A stretch of 50,312 bases of DNA from Nocardioides sp. (GTDB lineage: Bacteria > Actinomycetota > Actinomycetes > Propionibacteriales > Nocardioidaceae), in contig NZ_JAOPWY010000012.1 in assembly GCF_025965415.1 (NCBI RefSeq), positions 1-50,312 of the forward strand, read 5' to 3'. Numbering within the stretch: the first letter of the stretch is position 1; each line of letters opens with the position of its first letter. This document shows positions 37,155 to 45,208 of this stretch, in pieces. Made by a program: the position numbers and the translations under genes. The notes beneath the pieces were generated by a model. It worked only from the letters and a program-made list of their open reading frames with translations, did not search any database and was not told the DNA's origin.

Positions 37155-37273
37155 ACCTGGGCAGGGACCAGGCACCGCATCCCGCTGTGACAGCCTCGGC
37201 GGATGAAGGAGCTGATCCGGCACCGGCAGCTGCTGCCCTCCGTCGTGTCCGACCGTCAACCGAGGGAGCACCC

Positions 37274-39703
37274 GTGGACGTCCCCAGCCTGACGCAGAGC
37301 GAGGCGAGCACCCGCGGCGCGCTGCTCGAGGTGCAGCGCTACGACGTCGCGGTCGACCTGACCGGACTCCTCGAGGGCACCGCCCTTCACGTCTCGTCCA
37401 CGATCGCGTTCCGCTGCAACGAGCCGGGGGCGTCCTCGTTCGTCGACTGCGCGGTGGAGCTGCAGTCCGCGGTCCTGAACGGCGTGCCGATCGCGGGTGC
37501 CGCCGGGCCCCGGCTCGAGCTGGCAGGCCTGCAGGCGGACAACGTGCTGGTGGTCACGTCCGTGCAGACCGACACCGGCTCGCGGACCGCCGTCCACCGG
37601 TCCGTCGACCCGTCCGACGGCCTGGTCTACGTCTGGACGTCGTTCGAGCCGGATGAGGCCCAGCGGGTGTGGGCCTGCTTCGACCAGCCCGACCTCAAGG
37701 CCGTCTGGGCCTTCGAGGTCATCGCGCCGGCGGACTGGACCGTCCTCACGAGCACCGGGCCGGTCCAGGTGGTCGACGTCGACGGCGGACGTCGCTGGGT
37801 GTTCGCGGACACACCCCCGCTCTCGTCGTACGTCCCCGCCCTGAACGCAGGCCCCTTTCACGAGGTACGGCGAGAGCTCGGCGGCTTCGACCTCGGCCTC
37901 CAGTGCCGTCGCTCGCTCGCCGCCAACCTGGACCGCGACATCGACGAGCTGTTCGCGGTCACTGCTGCCGGCCTCGCGTTCTTCGGCGAGCGCTTCGGCA
38001 TGCCGTTCCCGCAGCGACGCTACGACCAGGTCTTCGTGCCCGACATGGGCGGCGCGATGGAGAACTACGGCTGCGTCGTCTGGTCGGACTCGTTCGTCTA
38101 CCGGACGCCGCCGAGCTACGGCGAACGCGAGTCGCGGGTGCAGGTCCTGCTGCACGAGATGGCGCACATGTGGTTCGGCGACATGGTCACGATGCGCTGG
38201 TGGGACGACCTCTGGCTCAACGAGGCCTTCGCCGAGTGGGCCAGTCACTGGGCCGCCGTGAACGCGACGGAGTACGTCGACATCTGGGCGTCGTTCCTGG
38301 CCGGCTGGAAGCTGGGTGGCTATGCCGCCGATCGCGCCCCGAGCCGCCATCCCATCCGGCAGGCCGCCCCGGACGTCGCCACCGCGAGCGCCGGTTTCGA
38401 CAGCATCACCTACGCGAAGGGAGCCAGCGTCCTCAAGCAGCTGGTCGCCTACGTCGGCGAGGACGACTTCGTCGCTGCGCTGCGGGCCTACTTCGCCAAG
38501 CACACCTGGGGCAACGCCACCCTCGACGACCTGATGGGCGAGATCGCTGCGGCGAGCGGCCGCGACATGTCGGGGTGGACGCGCGACTGGCTGGAGACCG
38601 CCGGCACCGACGTCCTCTCGCTCGACGGCTCGACCCTGCACGCGGTGGGACCGGACGGCACGACGCCGAGGCCTCACCGTGTGGACGTGGGCGTCTACCG
38701 CGAGAGCGGCGGCGGCTTCGCGCTGGAGCAGACGGTCGCGCTCGAGATCGCAGCGGCAGCGGTCGACCTGCCCGCGACCGCCGACGATGCGCTGCTGCTC
38801 GTCAACGACGGCGACCTGACCTTCGCGGAGGTGCGACCCGCCGCCGCTGCCCTGGAGCGGCTGCTCGCCGCGGCCCCGGCGCTGCCGACCGCGATCGCGC
38901 GAACCGTCGCCGTGACGACCGCATGGCAGCGGCTCGTCACCGGCGGACTGGACGCCGCGACGTTCGTCGACTGCGCGGACCGGGTGCTCGAGGTCGAGTC
39001 GGTCGACATGGTGGTGGAGCCCCTGCTGCGGCTGGCGGTCCAGGCCGCTGACCTGTGGTCGCCGGACGCAGCTCGTGACGATCTCCTGGGCCGCGTCGCC
39101 GACACCTGCCTGCGACTCGCGCAGGACCCGGCCCGGCGGGTCGCCGCCGTACGGGCGCTGGCCGAGACAGCCACCACCCGCCGCCAGCTCGACGCCCTGG
39201 CCGAGTACGCCGACGGGGACGTCGACCTGGGCTGGCGGCGCCTGGTCCGGCTGGCCGCGCTCGGCCAGGTCGACCTGGTGGAGCTGGCCCGGCTCGAGGC
39301 GGAGGACCCCGACCCGGACTCCTGGGTGCGCGCGCTGACCGTGCGCACCGCCCAGCCGGACCCGGCGGCGAAGTCGGCGGCGTGGGACGCCGTGCTCTCC
39401 GGGACGACCGTGCCGCTGGGCAGCAGCTCCGACGTCGCGCGGGCGTTCTGGCAGCGGTCCCAGGCCGAGGTGCTGGCGCCCTTCGGGCCGCGCTTCGTCG
39501 ACGCCCTGCAGGCGATGGGGGCCGGCGGCATGATCCCCGCGATGGTCGCCTCGTCGGTCCTGTTCCCGCGGGTGGGCGTGGACGCGCCGTTCCTGGACGG
39601 CCTCGTCAGCGCCCTGGACGCTCCGGGCATCAACCCGATCGTGGCGCACACCGTGATCGAGCGAGGAGACGAGCTGCGACGCATGCTGGCTGCCCGCCAG
39701 TAG
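37274..39703 (+). CDS. pepN: Aminopeptidase N (M1 family)
   Basis: The 809-residue zinc metallopeptidase removes N-terminal residues from peptides. The exopeptidase motif is GGAMENYG, and the zinc site HEMAHMWFGDMVTMRWWDDLWLNEAFAEW gives HExxH plus the downstream Glu. An ERAP1-like helical C-terminus follows. The GTG at 37274 (VDVPSLTQSEAS) has GAGGGA six to seven bases upstream and coincides with the start of family similarity. A longer in-frame start exists inside the repeat element but would encode repeat-derived residues. Confidence 0.95.
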   Translation: MDVPSLTQSEASTRGALLEVQRYDVAVDLTGLLEGTALHVSSTIAFRCNEPGASSFVDCAVELQSAVLNGVPIAGAAGPRLELAGLQADNVLVVTSVQTDTGSRTAVHRSVDPSDGLVYVWTSFEPDEAQRVWACFDQPDLKAVWAFEVIAPADWTVLTSTGPVQVVDVDGGRRWVFADTPPLSSYVPALNAGPFHEVRRELGGFDLGLQCRRSLAANLDRDIDELFAVTAAGLAFFGERFGMPFPQRRYDQVFVPDMGGAMENYGCVVWSDSFVYRTPPSYGERESRVQVLLHEMAHMWFGDMVTMRWWDDLWLNEAFAEWASHWAAVNATEYVDIWASFLAGWKLGGYAADRAPSRHPIRQAAPDVATASAGFDSITYAKGASVLKQLVAYVGEDDFVAALRAYFAKHTWGNATLDDLMGEIAAASGRDMSGWTRDWLETAGTDVLSLDGSTLHAVGPDGTTPRPHRVDVGVYRESGGGFALEQTVALEIAAAAVDLPATADDALLLVNDGDLTFAEVRPAAAALERLLAAAPALPTAIARTVAVTTAWQRLVTGGLDAATFVDCADRVLEVESVDMVVEPLLRLAVQAADLWSPDAARDDLLGRVADTCLRLAQDPARRVAAVRALAETATTRRQLDALAEYADGDVDLGWRRLVRLAALGQVDLVELARLEAEDPDPDSWVRALTVRTAQPDPAAKSAAWDAVLSGTTVPLGSSSDVARAFWQRSQAEVLAPFGPRFVDALQAMGAGGMIPAMVASSVLFPRVGVDAPFLDGLVSALDAPGINPIVAHTVIERGDELRRMLAARQ

Positions 39704-39716
39704 CGGCCGGCGCCGG

Positions 39717-39722
39717 TACACT
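39717..39722 (+). promoter_or_regulatory. Possible -10 box of the purF-purM transcript
   Basis: TACACT lies 45 bases before the purF GTG in the 63-base gap after pepN. No convincing -35 is seen. Confidence 0.35.
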
Positions 39723-39766
39723 CGGACCAGTCGGCTTCCCCGCCAACTCCCCGAGGAGCTCCCCGC

Positions 39767-41350
39767 GTGCCATCCGCACAGGGCCAGCCCGGTACTGACG
39801 ATCTCGAGCGTCCCATCGGCGAGGAGTGCGGCGTCTTCGGCGTCTGGGCTCCCGGCGAGGACGTCGCCAAGCTGACCTACTACGGCCTCTACGCCCTTCA
39901 GCACCGCGGTCAGGAGGCGGCGGGCATGGCCGTCAGCGACGGCAGCGCGATCGTCGTCTACAAGGAGCTCGGGCTCGTCGCGCAGGTCTTCGACGAGTCC
40001 ACCCTCGGCAGCCTGCGTGGCCACCTCGCGATCGGTCACTGCCGCTACAGCACCACCGGCAGCAGCACGTGGGAGAACGCCCAGCCTTCGTTCCGCACGC
40101 TGGCGACCGGCGGCAGCCTCGCGCTCGGCCACAACGGCAACCTGACCAACACGAGCGAGCTGGCCCGGCGGGGCCGCGACCTCAAGACCGACCACATGGG
40201 CGCGACGACCGACTCCGACCTGATCACCACGATGATCGCCGCGGCCGAGGACGTGCCGATCGACCTGGCGGCCATGGACGTCCTGCCGCAGCTCAAGGGC
40301 GCCTTCTCGCTCGTCTTCATGGACGAGCACACGCTGTACGCCGCGCGCGACCCGCACGGCGTACGCCCACTCGTCCTCGGTCGGCTCGAGCGCGGCTGGG
40401 TCGTCGCGAGCGAGAGCGCCGCCCTCGACATCGTCGGCGCCTCGTTCGTCCGCGAGGTCGAGCCGGGTGAGCTGCTCGCGATCGACGAGCACGGCGTGCG
40501 CAGCCAGCGGTTCGCGGAGAGCACGCCGAAGGGCTGCCTGTTCGAGTACGTCTACCTCGCCCGCCCGGACACGACGATCGCCGGCCGGTCGGTCATGACG
40601 ACGCGCGTGCACGTCGGGCGCACCCTCGCCTTCGAGGCGCCGGTCGACGCCGACCTCGTCATCCCGGTGCCCGAGTCCGGCACCCCGGCCGCCATCGGCT
40701 ACGCCGAGCAGAGCGGCATCCCCTACGGCCAGGGGCTCGTGAAGAACGCCTACGTCGGCAGGACGTTCATCCAGCCGTCGCAGACGATCCGCCAGCTCGG
40801 CATCCGGCTCAAGCTCAACCCGCTGCGCGAGGTCATCAAGGGCAAGCGGCTCGTCGTCGTCGACGACTCGATCGTGCGCGGCAACACGCAGCGGGCGCTG
40901 GTGCGCATGCTCCGCGAGGCCGGCGCGGCCGAGGTCCACGTCCGCATCTCCAGCCCGCCGGTGATGTGGCCCTGCTTCTACGGCATCGACTTCGCCAGTC
41001 GCGCCGAGCTCATCGCGAGCGGCCTCGGTGTGGAGGAGATCCGCGCGTCGATCGGTGCCGACTCGCTCGCGTTCGTCAGCCTCGAGGGGCTGACCGCGGC
41101 GAGCAACCAGCCGGCGGCCAACCTCTGCCGCGCGTGCTTCACCGGTGACTACCCGATCGAGATCCCGCAGCCCGACCTGATCGGCAAGCACGTCCTCGAG
41201 GGCATCGCCCGGACCGCGAGCGCCGAGCACATCGTCGACCACGCGCACGCCGACGGACGCAAGGTCGTGCACAACGGCGGCGACGGTGTCGACGGCATGG
41301 ACGCGCTGCTCCCGGCAGGCGGCGCCGAAGACGCCCTGACCCGACCGTGA
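39767..41350 (+). CDS. purF: Amidophosphoribosyltransferase
   Basis: The 527-residue enzyme commits PRPP to purine synthesis. After a short propeptide (residues 1-20) the nucleophile is Cys 21 in EECGVFGVW, which implies self-cleavage. HRGQEAAG and GHNGNLTN belong to the glutaminase domain, and RLVVVDDSIVRGNT is the PRPP-binding loop. Cys residues in MWPCFYGIDF and NLCRACFTGDYP fit the 4Fe-4S cluster of the Bacillus-type enzyme. GAGGAG precedes the GTG. It overlaps purM by four bases. Confidence 0.97.
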   Translation: MPSAQGQPGTDDLERPIGEECGVFGVWAPGEDVAKLTYYGLYALQHRGQEAAGMAVSDGSAIVVYKELGLVAQVFDESTLGSLRGHLAIGHCRYSTTGSSTWENAQPSFRTLATGGSLALGHNGNLTNTSELARRGRDLKTDHMGATTDSDLITTMIAAAEDVPIDLAAMDVLPQLKGAFSLVFMDEHTLYAARDPHGVRPLVLGRLERGWVVASESAALDIVGASFVREVEPGELLAIDEHGVRSQRFAESTPKGCLFEYVYLARPDTTIAGRSVMTTRVHVGRTLAFEAPVDADLVIPVPESGTPAAIGYAEQSGIPYGQGLVKNAYVGRTFIQPSQTIRQLGIRLKLNPLREVIKGKRLVVVDDSIVRGNTQRALVRMLREAGAAEVHVRISSPPVMWPCFYGIDFASRAELIASGLGVEEIRASIGADSLAFVSLEGLTAASNQPAANLCRACFTGDYPIEIPQPDLIGKHVLEGIARTASAEHIVDHAHADGRKVVHNGGDGVDGMDALLPAGGAEDALTRP

Positions 41351-42408
41351 GCGGCACGACGAAGGCCAGTTCGTCGTACGCCGGCGCGGGCGTCGACATC
41401 GACGCGGGTGACCGCGCCGTCGAGCTGATGAAGAGCAAGGTCGCGCGGGCCGGCCGGCCGGAGGTCGTCGGCGGCCTGGGTGGGTTTGCCGGGCTGTTCC
41501 GGCTCGACGTCGCGAAGTACCGCCAGCCGCTGCTCGCCAGCAGCACCGACGGCGTCGGCACCAAGCTCGCCATCGCGCAGGCGATGGACCGGCACGACAC
41601 CGTGGGCATCGACCTCGTCGGGATGGTCGTCGACGACCTCGTCGTGTGCGGAGCCGAGCCGCTCTTCCTGCAGGACTACATCGCGTGCGGCCAGGTCGTC
41701 CCGGAGCGCATCGCCGCGATCGTCGGCGGCATCGCGGAGGGCTGTGCGCAAGCCGGCTGTGCGCTGGTCGGTGGTGAGACCGCCGAGCACCCCGGGCTGA
41801 TGAGCCCCGAGCACTACGACATCGCCGGCACGGGAGTCGGGGTCGTCGAGGCCGACGACGTGCTCGGCCCCGACACCGTGCGCGAGGGCGACGTCGTCAT
41901 CGCGATGGCGTCCAGTGGCCTGCACAGCAACGGGTTCTCGCTCGTGCGGCACGTGCTGCTGCAGGGGGCTCGGCTCCGCCTCGATGCCGAGGTCGACGAG
42001 CTGGACCGTCCGCTCGGCGAGGAGCTGCTCACCCCCACCAGGATCTACGCCAAGGACTGCCTCTCGCTGATCGAGGAGACGAGCGTCCACGGGTTCGCCC
42101 ACATCACCGGCGGTGGCCTGGCGTCCAACCTGGCGCGTGTCCTGCCCGCCCACCTGTCGGCGACGCTCGACCGCGGCACCTGGACGCCGCAGCCCGTCTT
42201 CTCCCTCGTCGCCGGGCGCGGGAAGGTCGAGCCGGCCGAGATGGAGCGCACCTTCAACATGGGGGTCGGCATGGTCGCGCTGCTGCCCGCCGCCGACGTC
42301 GACCGCGCTCTCGCGGTGCTGCTGGCCCGGCATGTGCCGGCCTGGGTGGTCGGCGAGGTGACCGCCGGCTCCGGCGACGTCACGCTGACCGGGGCACACC
42401 CGGCCTAG
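41347..42408 (+). CDS. purM: Phosphoribosylformylglycinamidine cyclo-ligase (AIR synthetase)
   Basis: The 353-residue ATP-dependent enzyme closes the imidazole ring. It begins SSYAGAGVDIDAGDRAVELMK. ASSTDGVGTKLAIAQAM and VGGETAEHPGLM are family signatures, and HSNGFSLVRHVLL is also typical. GTG start within the purF stop region (GTGA). The end is separated by only three bases from the convergent DUF3073 gene. Confidence 0.97.
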   Translation: MSGTTKASSSYAGAGVDIDAGDRAVELMKSKVARAGRPEVVGGLGGFAGLFRLDVAKYRQPLLASSTDGVGTKLAIAQAMDRHDTVGIDLVGMVVDDLVVCGAEPLFLQDYIACGQVVPERIAAIVGGIAEGCAQAGCALVGGETAEHPGLMSPEHYDIAGTGVGVVEADDVLGPDTVREGDVVIAMASSGLHSNGFSLVRHVLLQGARLRLDAEVDELDRPLGEELLTPTRIYAKDCLSLIEETSVHGFAHITGGGLASNLARVLPAHLSATLDRGTWTPQPVFSLVAGRGKVEPAEMERTFNMGVGMVALLPAADVDRALAVLLARHVPAWVVGEVTAGSGDVTLTGAHPA

Positions 42409-42411
42409 CCG

Positions 42412-42624
42412 CTACTTCGCGGCGAGGTCGTCCTCGTCCTCGTCGTCGTCGTCCGACGCGTAGGGGTCGTCGAACTCGTCGTCATCGACGGGGGCGGTAG
42501 CCGGGGCGGCCGGCGACCCCCCGGTCAGCTCGGCCTTCAGACGCTCGAGGTCGGTGCCGCCGCTGTTGTACTTCAGCTCGCGCGCGACCTTCGTCTGCTT
42601 GGCCTTGGCACGGCCGCGCCCCAT
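42412..42624 (-). CDS. DUF3073 family small protein
   Basis: The 70-residue protein starts MGRGRAKAKQTKVARELKYN, a basic conserved segment. It ends in an Asp/Glu-rich tail (DDDEFDDPYASDDDDEDEDD). This is the DUF3073 family, found beside purM in most actinobacteria (Rv0810c in M. tuberculosis). The charge split suggests a nucleic-acid or ribosome contact, but the function is unknown. ATG 42624 has AAGGGG upstream. Confidence 0.92.
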   Translation of the reverse strand: MGRGRAKAKQTKVARELKYNSGGTDLERLKAELTGGSPAAPATAPVDDDEFDDPYASDDDDEDEDDLAAK

Positions 42625-42937
42625 GGCTCGACCCCTTCGATCCGACGGGGCCTCATCGCTGAGTGCCCCGGAGGCGGGTGTTCCGACAGCGGGCCGCGCC
42701 CGACATGTCCTCGGACGCTCCGCAGGGACACAACGGTACAGGGTTCGCCGTCGTACGACACCCCGGGTCCCGGCCGCCGACGGCACGGGGACATATGCGG
42801 ATCTAAGCGGGCGAACTAGCCCAGTTGGTGGAGCGGGCCGTCACCGTTAGCCCAAACAGTCGTTCTCGGCAGGCAGGAAAGCCCCGGGCGATGACGAATC
42901 CCCGGTTCACCCAGTCACCTCGTCAGGAGCCTCTCCG
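42625..42937 (+). other. 313-base intergenic region with a long, possibly structured leader for the secreted-protein pair
   Basis: No coding sequence is supported here. Several short pairings are visible in 42805-42905 (GGGC/GCCC pairs near 42810-42860; CCGGG/CCCGG near 42885-42905), with GCCCAAACAG and GGAAAGCCCCGGGCGATGAC in conserved-looking single-strand contexts. The appearance is of a structured leader, and pieces recall known riboswitch motifs, but none fits fully. CAGGAG at about 42922 is the ribosome binding site of the next gene. Confidence 0.4.
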
Positions 42938-43495
42938 ATGCGCAACCGCCTCGTCCTCGCCGCCGCCGCCCTCAGCGCCCTCGCACTGGCGGCTCCCGCC
43001 GCCCTGGCCGGTCCCGCCACCCCGACCCTGGACGGCAAGAAGACGACCAAGCTGACGGTCTCGCTGGCAGGCGGGCTGCAGGACAACGACAAGGACGCCG
43101 CCGACCTCTCCGGCGCCGACCGCGCCGACTGCGCCGCGCCCCGCTGCGGTGTCCTGAAGTTCGTGTTCAAGCCGGCCGCGGGTGTGAAGGCGGACACCCT
43201 GTTCAACATCAAGTGGACCAACCCCGCCTCGGACATCGACCTCTACGTCGCCGAGGTCGGCAAGAGCGGCATGAGCGACGTCGCCCACTGCGGCGGCATC
43301 GGCAACACGAGCGAGACGGTCTTCATCCCGGCGGGCACCTTCAAGCCGGGCAAGACGTACGCGCTCGTCGCCGACTTCTTCCGGTCGGTCAACGAGACGG
43401 TGACGGGCACCGTGACCATGCCGGCGGCCGCCCCGTCCGCCCCGGTTCCGGCTGCTGCCGACAGCGCGGTCTACCCCGTCAACTGCACGCTCTGA
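42938..43495 (+). CDS. Secreted protein of unknown function (first of a pair)
   Basis: The 185-residue protein has a Sec signal peptide (MRNRLVLAAAALSALALAAPAALA, cleavage near residue 24). The mature part has four Cys that could form two disulfides (in ADCAAPRCG, AHCGG and the C-terminal VNCTL). A beta-rich segment FNIKWTNPASDIDLYVAEVG recalls pre-peptidase C-terminal-type sandwich domains, with weak support. The C-terminus is Pro/Ala-rich. It lies 26 bases before a second small secreted protein. Confidence 0.75.
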   Translation: MRNRLVLAAAALSALALAAPAALAGPATPTLDGKKTTKLTVSLAGGLQDNDKDAADLSGADRADCAAPRCGVLKFVFKPAAGVKADTLFNIKWTNPASDIDLYVAEVGKSGMSDVAHCGGIGNTSETVFIPAGTFKPGKTYALVADFFRSVNETVTGTVTMPAAAPSAPVPAAADSAVYPVNCTL

Positions 43496-43521
43496 CCCAC
43501 CCCACCAGCTGAGGACACGAC

Positions 43522-43974
43522 ATGCGCACTCGTACCGCTCTCGCCGCCGCCGCGGTGCTGCTCGCCGCTGCGGGTTCGATGACCCCCGCGCTCGCCGGCC
43601 CGACCGGTGGCGCCACCAAGGGCAGCTGGACGTTCACCGCCACGCCCAACCCGACGGGTGACACGCCCTCGCAGGCGGGTGGCACCGGCAAGTGCGCACC
43701 CGCCGGCGGCGTCGGCCGGGCGACGCAGGAGTTCACCGTCCCCGGGCCGGGCACGCTCGACGTCGCCCTCAACAACAAGGCCGACTGGTCCGGCGACATC
43801 CGCACGAAGTCCGATGGCGAGGTCCTCTCGGACTCCGACGGCAGCGGCCCGACCGACGCCGAGGCCATGTCTGCCAACTTCAAGAAGAAGACCGTCGTGA
43901 TCGTCGGCGCCTGCAACCTCGAGGGCGAGCCCTCCGTCACGGCGACCTACGTGTTCACCCCGAAGAAGAAGTAG
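43522..43974 (+). CDS. Secreted protein of unknown function (second of a pair)
   Basis: The 150-residue protein has a Sec signal peptide (MRTRTALAAAAVLLAAAGSMTPALA). The mature domain is beta-rich, with two Cys (GKCAPAG and GACNLEG) likely to pair, and motifs TQEFTVPGPGTLDVALNN and SVTATYVFTPKKK. No family is recognised. It follows the preceding secreted gene closely, so co-transcription is likely, ending at the hairpin just downstream. Confidence 0.72.
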   Translation: MRTRTALAAAAVLLAAAGSMTPALAGPTGGATKGSWTFTATPNPTGDTPSQAGGTGKCAPAGGVGRATQEFTVPGPGTLDVALNNKADWSGDIRTKSDGEVLSDSDGSGPTDAEAMSANFKKKTVVIVGACNLEGEPSVTATYVFTPKKK

Positions 43975-43986
43975 CTCCTCGCGCAC

Positions 43987-44018
43987 CGAAGGCCGGCTCC
44001 CACGGGAGCCGGCCTTCG
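43987..44018. terminator. Bidirectional hairpin terminator between secreted pair and vdh
   Basis: CGAAGGCCGGCTCCC and its perfect complement GGGAGCCGGCCTTCG give a 14-15 bp stem with a tiny loop. It is placed between two converging genes, 13 bases after one stop and 17 before the other. Confidence 0.85.
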
Positions 44019-44035
44019 CGGTGTGTGCCGCGACG

Positions 44036-45124
44036 TCAGGGACGGCCGGGCAGCAGCACCGTGCGCAGCCGGCCGACGTCGGCCATCCGCCGCTCGGCGA
44101 CGCGGTCGGCGGCAACGGCCGGCGGAACGCCCTCGGACTCCGCAGTGCGGAAGATCGTGAGCGTCGTGTCGTAGATCTTCGCGGCCTTCGCCTTCGCCCG
44201 CTCGAAGCGGAAGCCCTCGATCTCGTCGGCCACCTGCACGAGCCCGCCGGCGTTGGCGACGTAGTCGGGCGTGTACAGGACACCGCGGTCCGCGAGCACC
44301 TTCTCGAGCCCGGGGTGCGCGAGCTGGTTGTTGGCCGCACCGCAGACGATCTTCGCCTTCAGCTGCGGAGCGAGGTCGTCGGTGACGGAGGCGCCGAGAG
44401 CACAGGGCGCGTAGACGTCGCAGTCGCTCGCCGGCAGGTCGCCGACCGAGACCACCTCCACGTCGGGGAACGCCGCCCGGACCCGCTCGACCGCAGCCGG
44501 GTTGACATCACTGACGACGACGGCCGCGCCGTCCTCGACGAGGTGCTCGACGAGGTGATGGCCGACCTTGCCCACGCCCTCGACCGCGACCTTCCTGCCG
44601 TGCAGCGTCGGGGCGCCCCAGGTGTGCTCGGCGGCCGCGCGCATCGCCTGGAAGACGCCGTACGCCGTGAGGACTGCGCTGTCACCGGCGCCGCCGTGCT
44701 CAGGCGACCGCCCCGTGACGAAGCGCGACTCCTTGGCGATGACGTCCATGTCCTGGACGTAGGTGCCGACGTCGCATGCCGTGTAGTAGCGACCTCCCAG
44801 CGACTCGACCATCCGGCCGTACGCGCGCAGCAGCGCCTCGGTCTTCATCGTCGCGGGGTCGCCGAGGATGACCGCCTTGCCGCCGCCGAGGTCGATCCCG
44901 GCGCAGGCCGCCTTGTAGGCCATCGCCTTGGACAGCTTGAGCACGTCGGAGAGCGCAGCGGCCTCGTCGGCGTACGGGTAGAAGCGGGTGCCGCCGAGCG
45001 CCGGGCCGAGGGCGGTGGAGTAGATCGCGATGATGGCCTTGAGCCCGCTCGGGCGGTCCTGGCAGAAGACGACCTGCTCGTGGCCGGCGTCCTTGAGGTG
45101 GTCGGTGCGGTCGAAGACGCCCAT
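44036..45124 (-). CDS. vdh: Leu/Val/Phe dehydrogenase, valine-dehydrogenase type
   Basis: The 362-residue NAD-dependent oxidative deaminase acts on branched-chain amino acids. It begins like Streptomyces valine dehydrogenase ([32 protein letters not shown]). [18 protein letters not shown] carries the catalytic Lys residues (71 and 83). [17 protein letters not shown] follows, and the Rossmann motif is [17 protein letters not shown]. In Streptomyces vdh also neighbours purM, DUF3073 and bldC. The start has TAGGCT six bases before it, so a leaderless transcript is likely. Specificity for valine over leucine is inferred. Confidence 0.92.
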   Translation of the reverse strand: MGVFDRTDHLKDAGHEQVVFCQDRPSGLKAIIAIYSTALGPALGGTRFYPYADEAAALSDVLKLSKAMAYKAACAGIDLGGGKAVILGDPATMKTEALLRAYGRMVESLGGRYYTACDVGTYVQDMDVIAKESRFVTGRSPEHGGAGDSAVLTAYGVFQAMRAAAEHTWGAPTLHGRKVAVEGVGKVGHHLVEHLVEDGAAVVVSDVNPAAVERVRAAFPDVEVVSVGDLPASDCDVYAPCALGASVTDDLAPQLKAKIVCGAANNQLAHPGLEKVLADRGVLYTPDYVANAGGLVQVADEIEGFRFERAKAKAAKIYDTTLTIFRTAESEGVPPAVAADRVAERRMADVGRLRTVLLPGRP

Positions 45125-45130
45125 GGGACA

Positions 45131-45136
45131 AGCCTA
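45131..45136 (-). promoter_or_regulatory. Leaderless-type -10 box for vdh
   Basis: On the reverse strand TAGGCT is exactly six bases before the ATG at 45124, with no Shine-Dalgarno sequence. Confidence 0.5.
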
Positions 45137-45208
45137 GTAGCGGGTGCGGGGGAGGTGTCGGGCTCCGCGTGGAGAAGAGTGGTCGTACGTCGACCGCTTG
45201 GAGCCACC

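Noticed and set aside
37019..37273. Longer N-terminus of PepN beginning inside the repeat element
   Set aside because: The extra residues encode the tandem repeats, and the family start with a good ribosome binding site is at 37274.
37256..41272. 1338-codon reverse-strand frame opposite pepN and purF
   Set aside because: It is an antisense shadow covering two firmly identified genes, with repetitive His/Asp/Val/Arg composition.
42790..42937. Definite c-di-GMP-I or SAM-IV riboswitch
   Set aside because: Only short fragments of either consensus are present and the core aptamer pairings are not completed. Kept as an unidentified leader.
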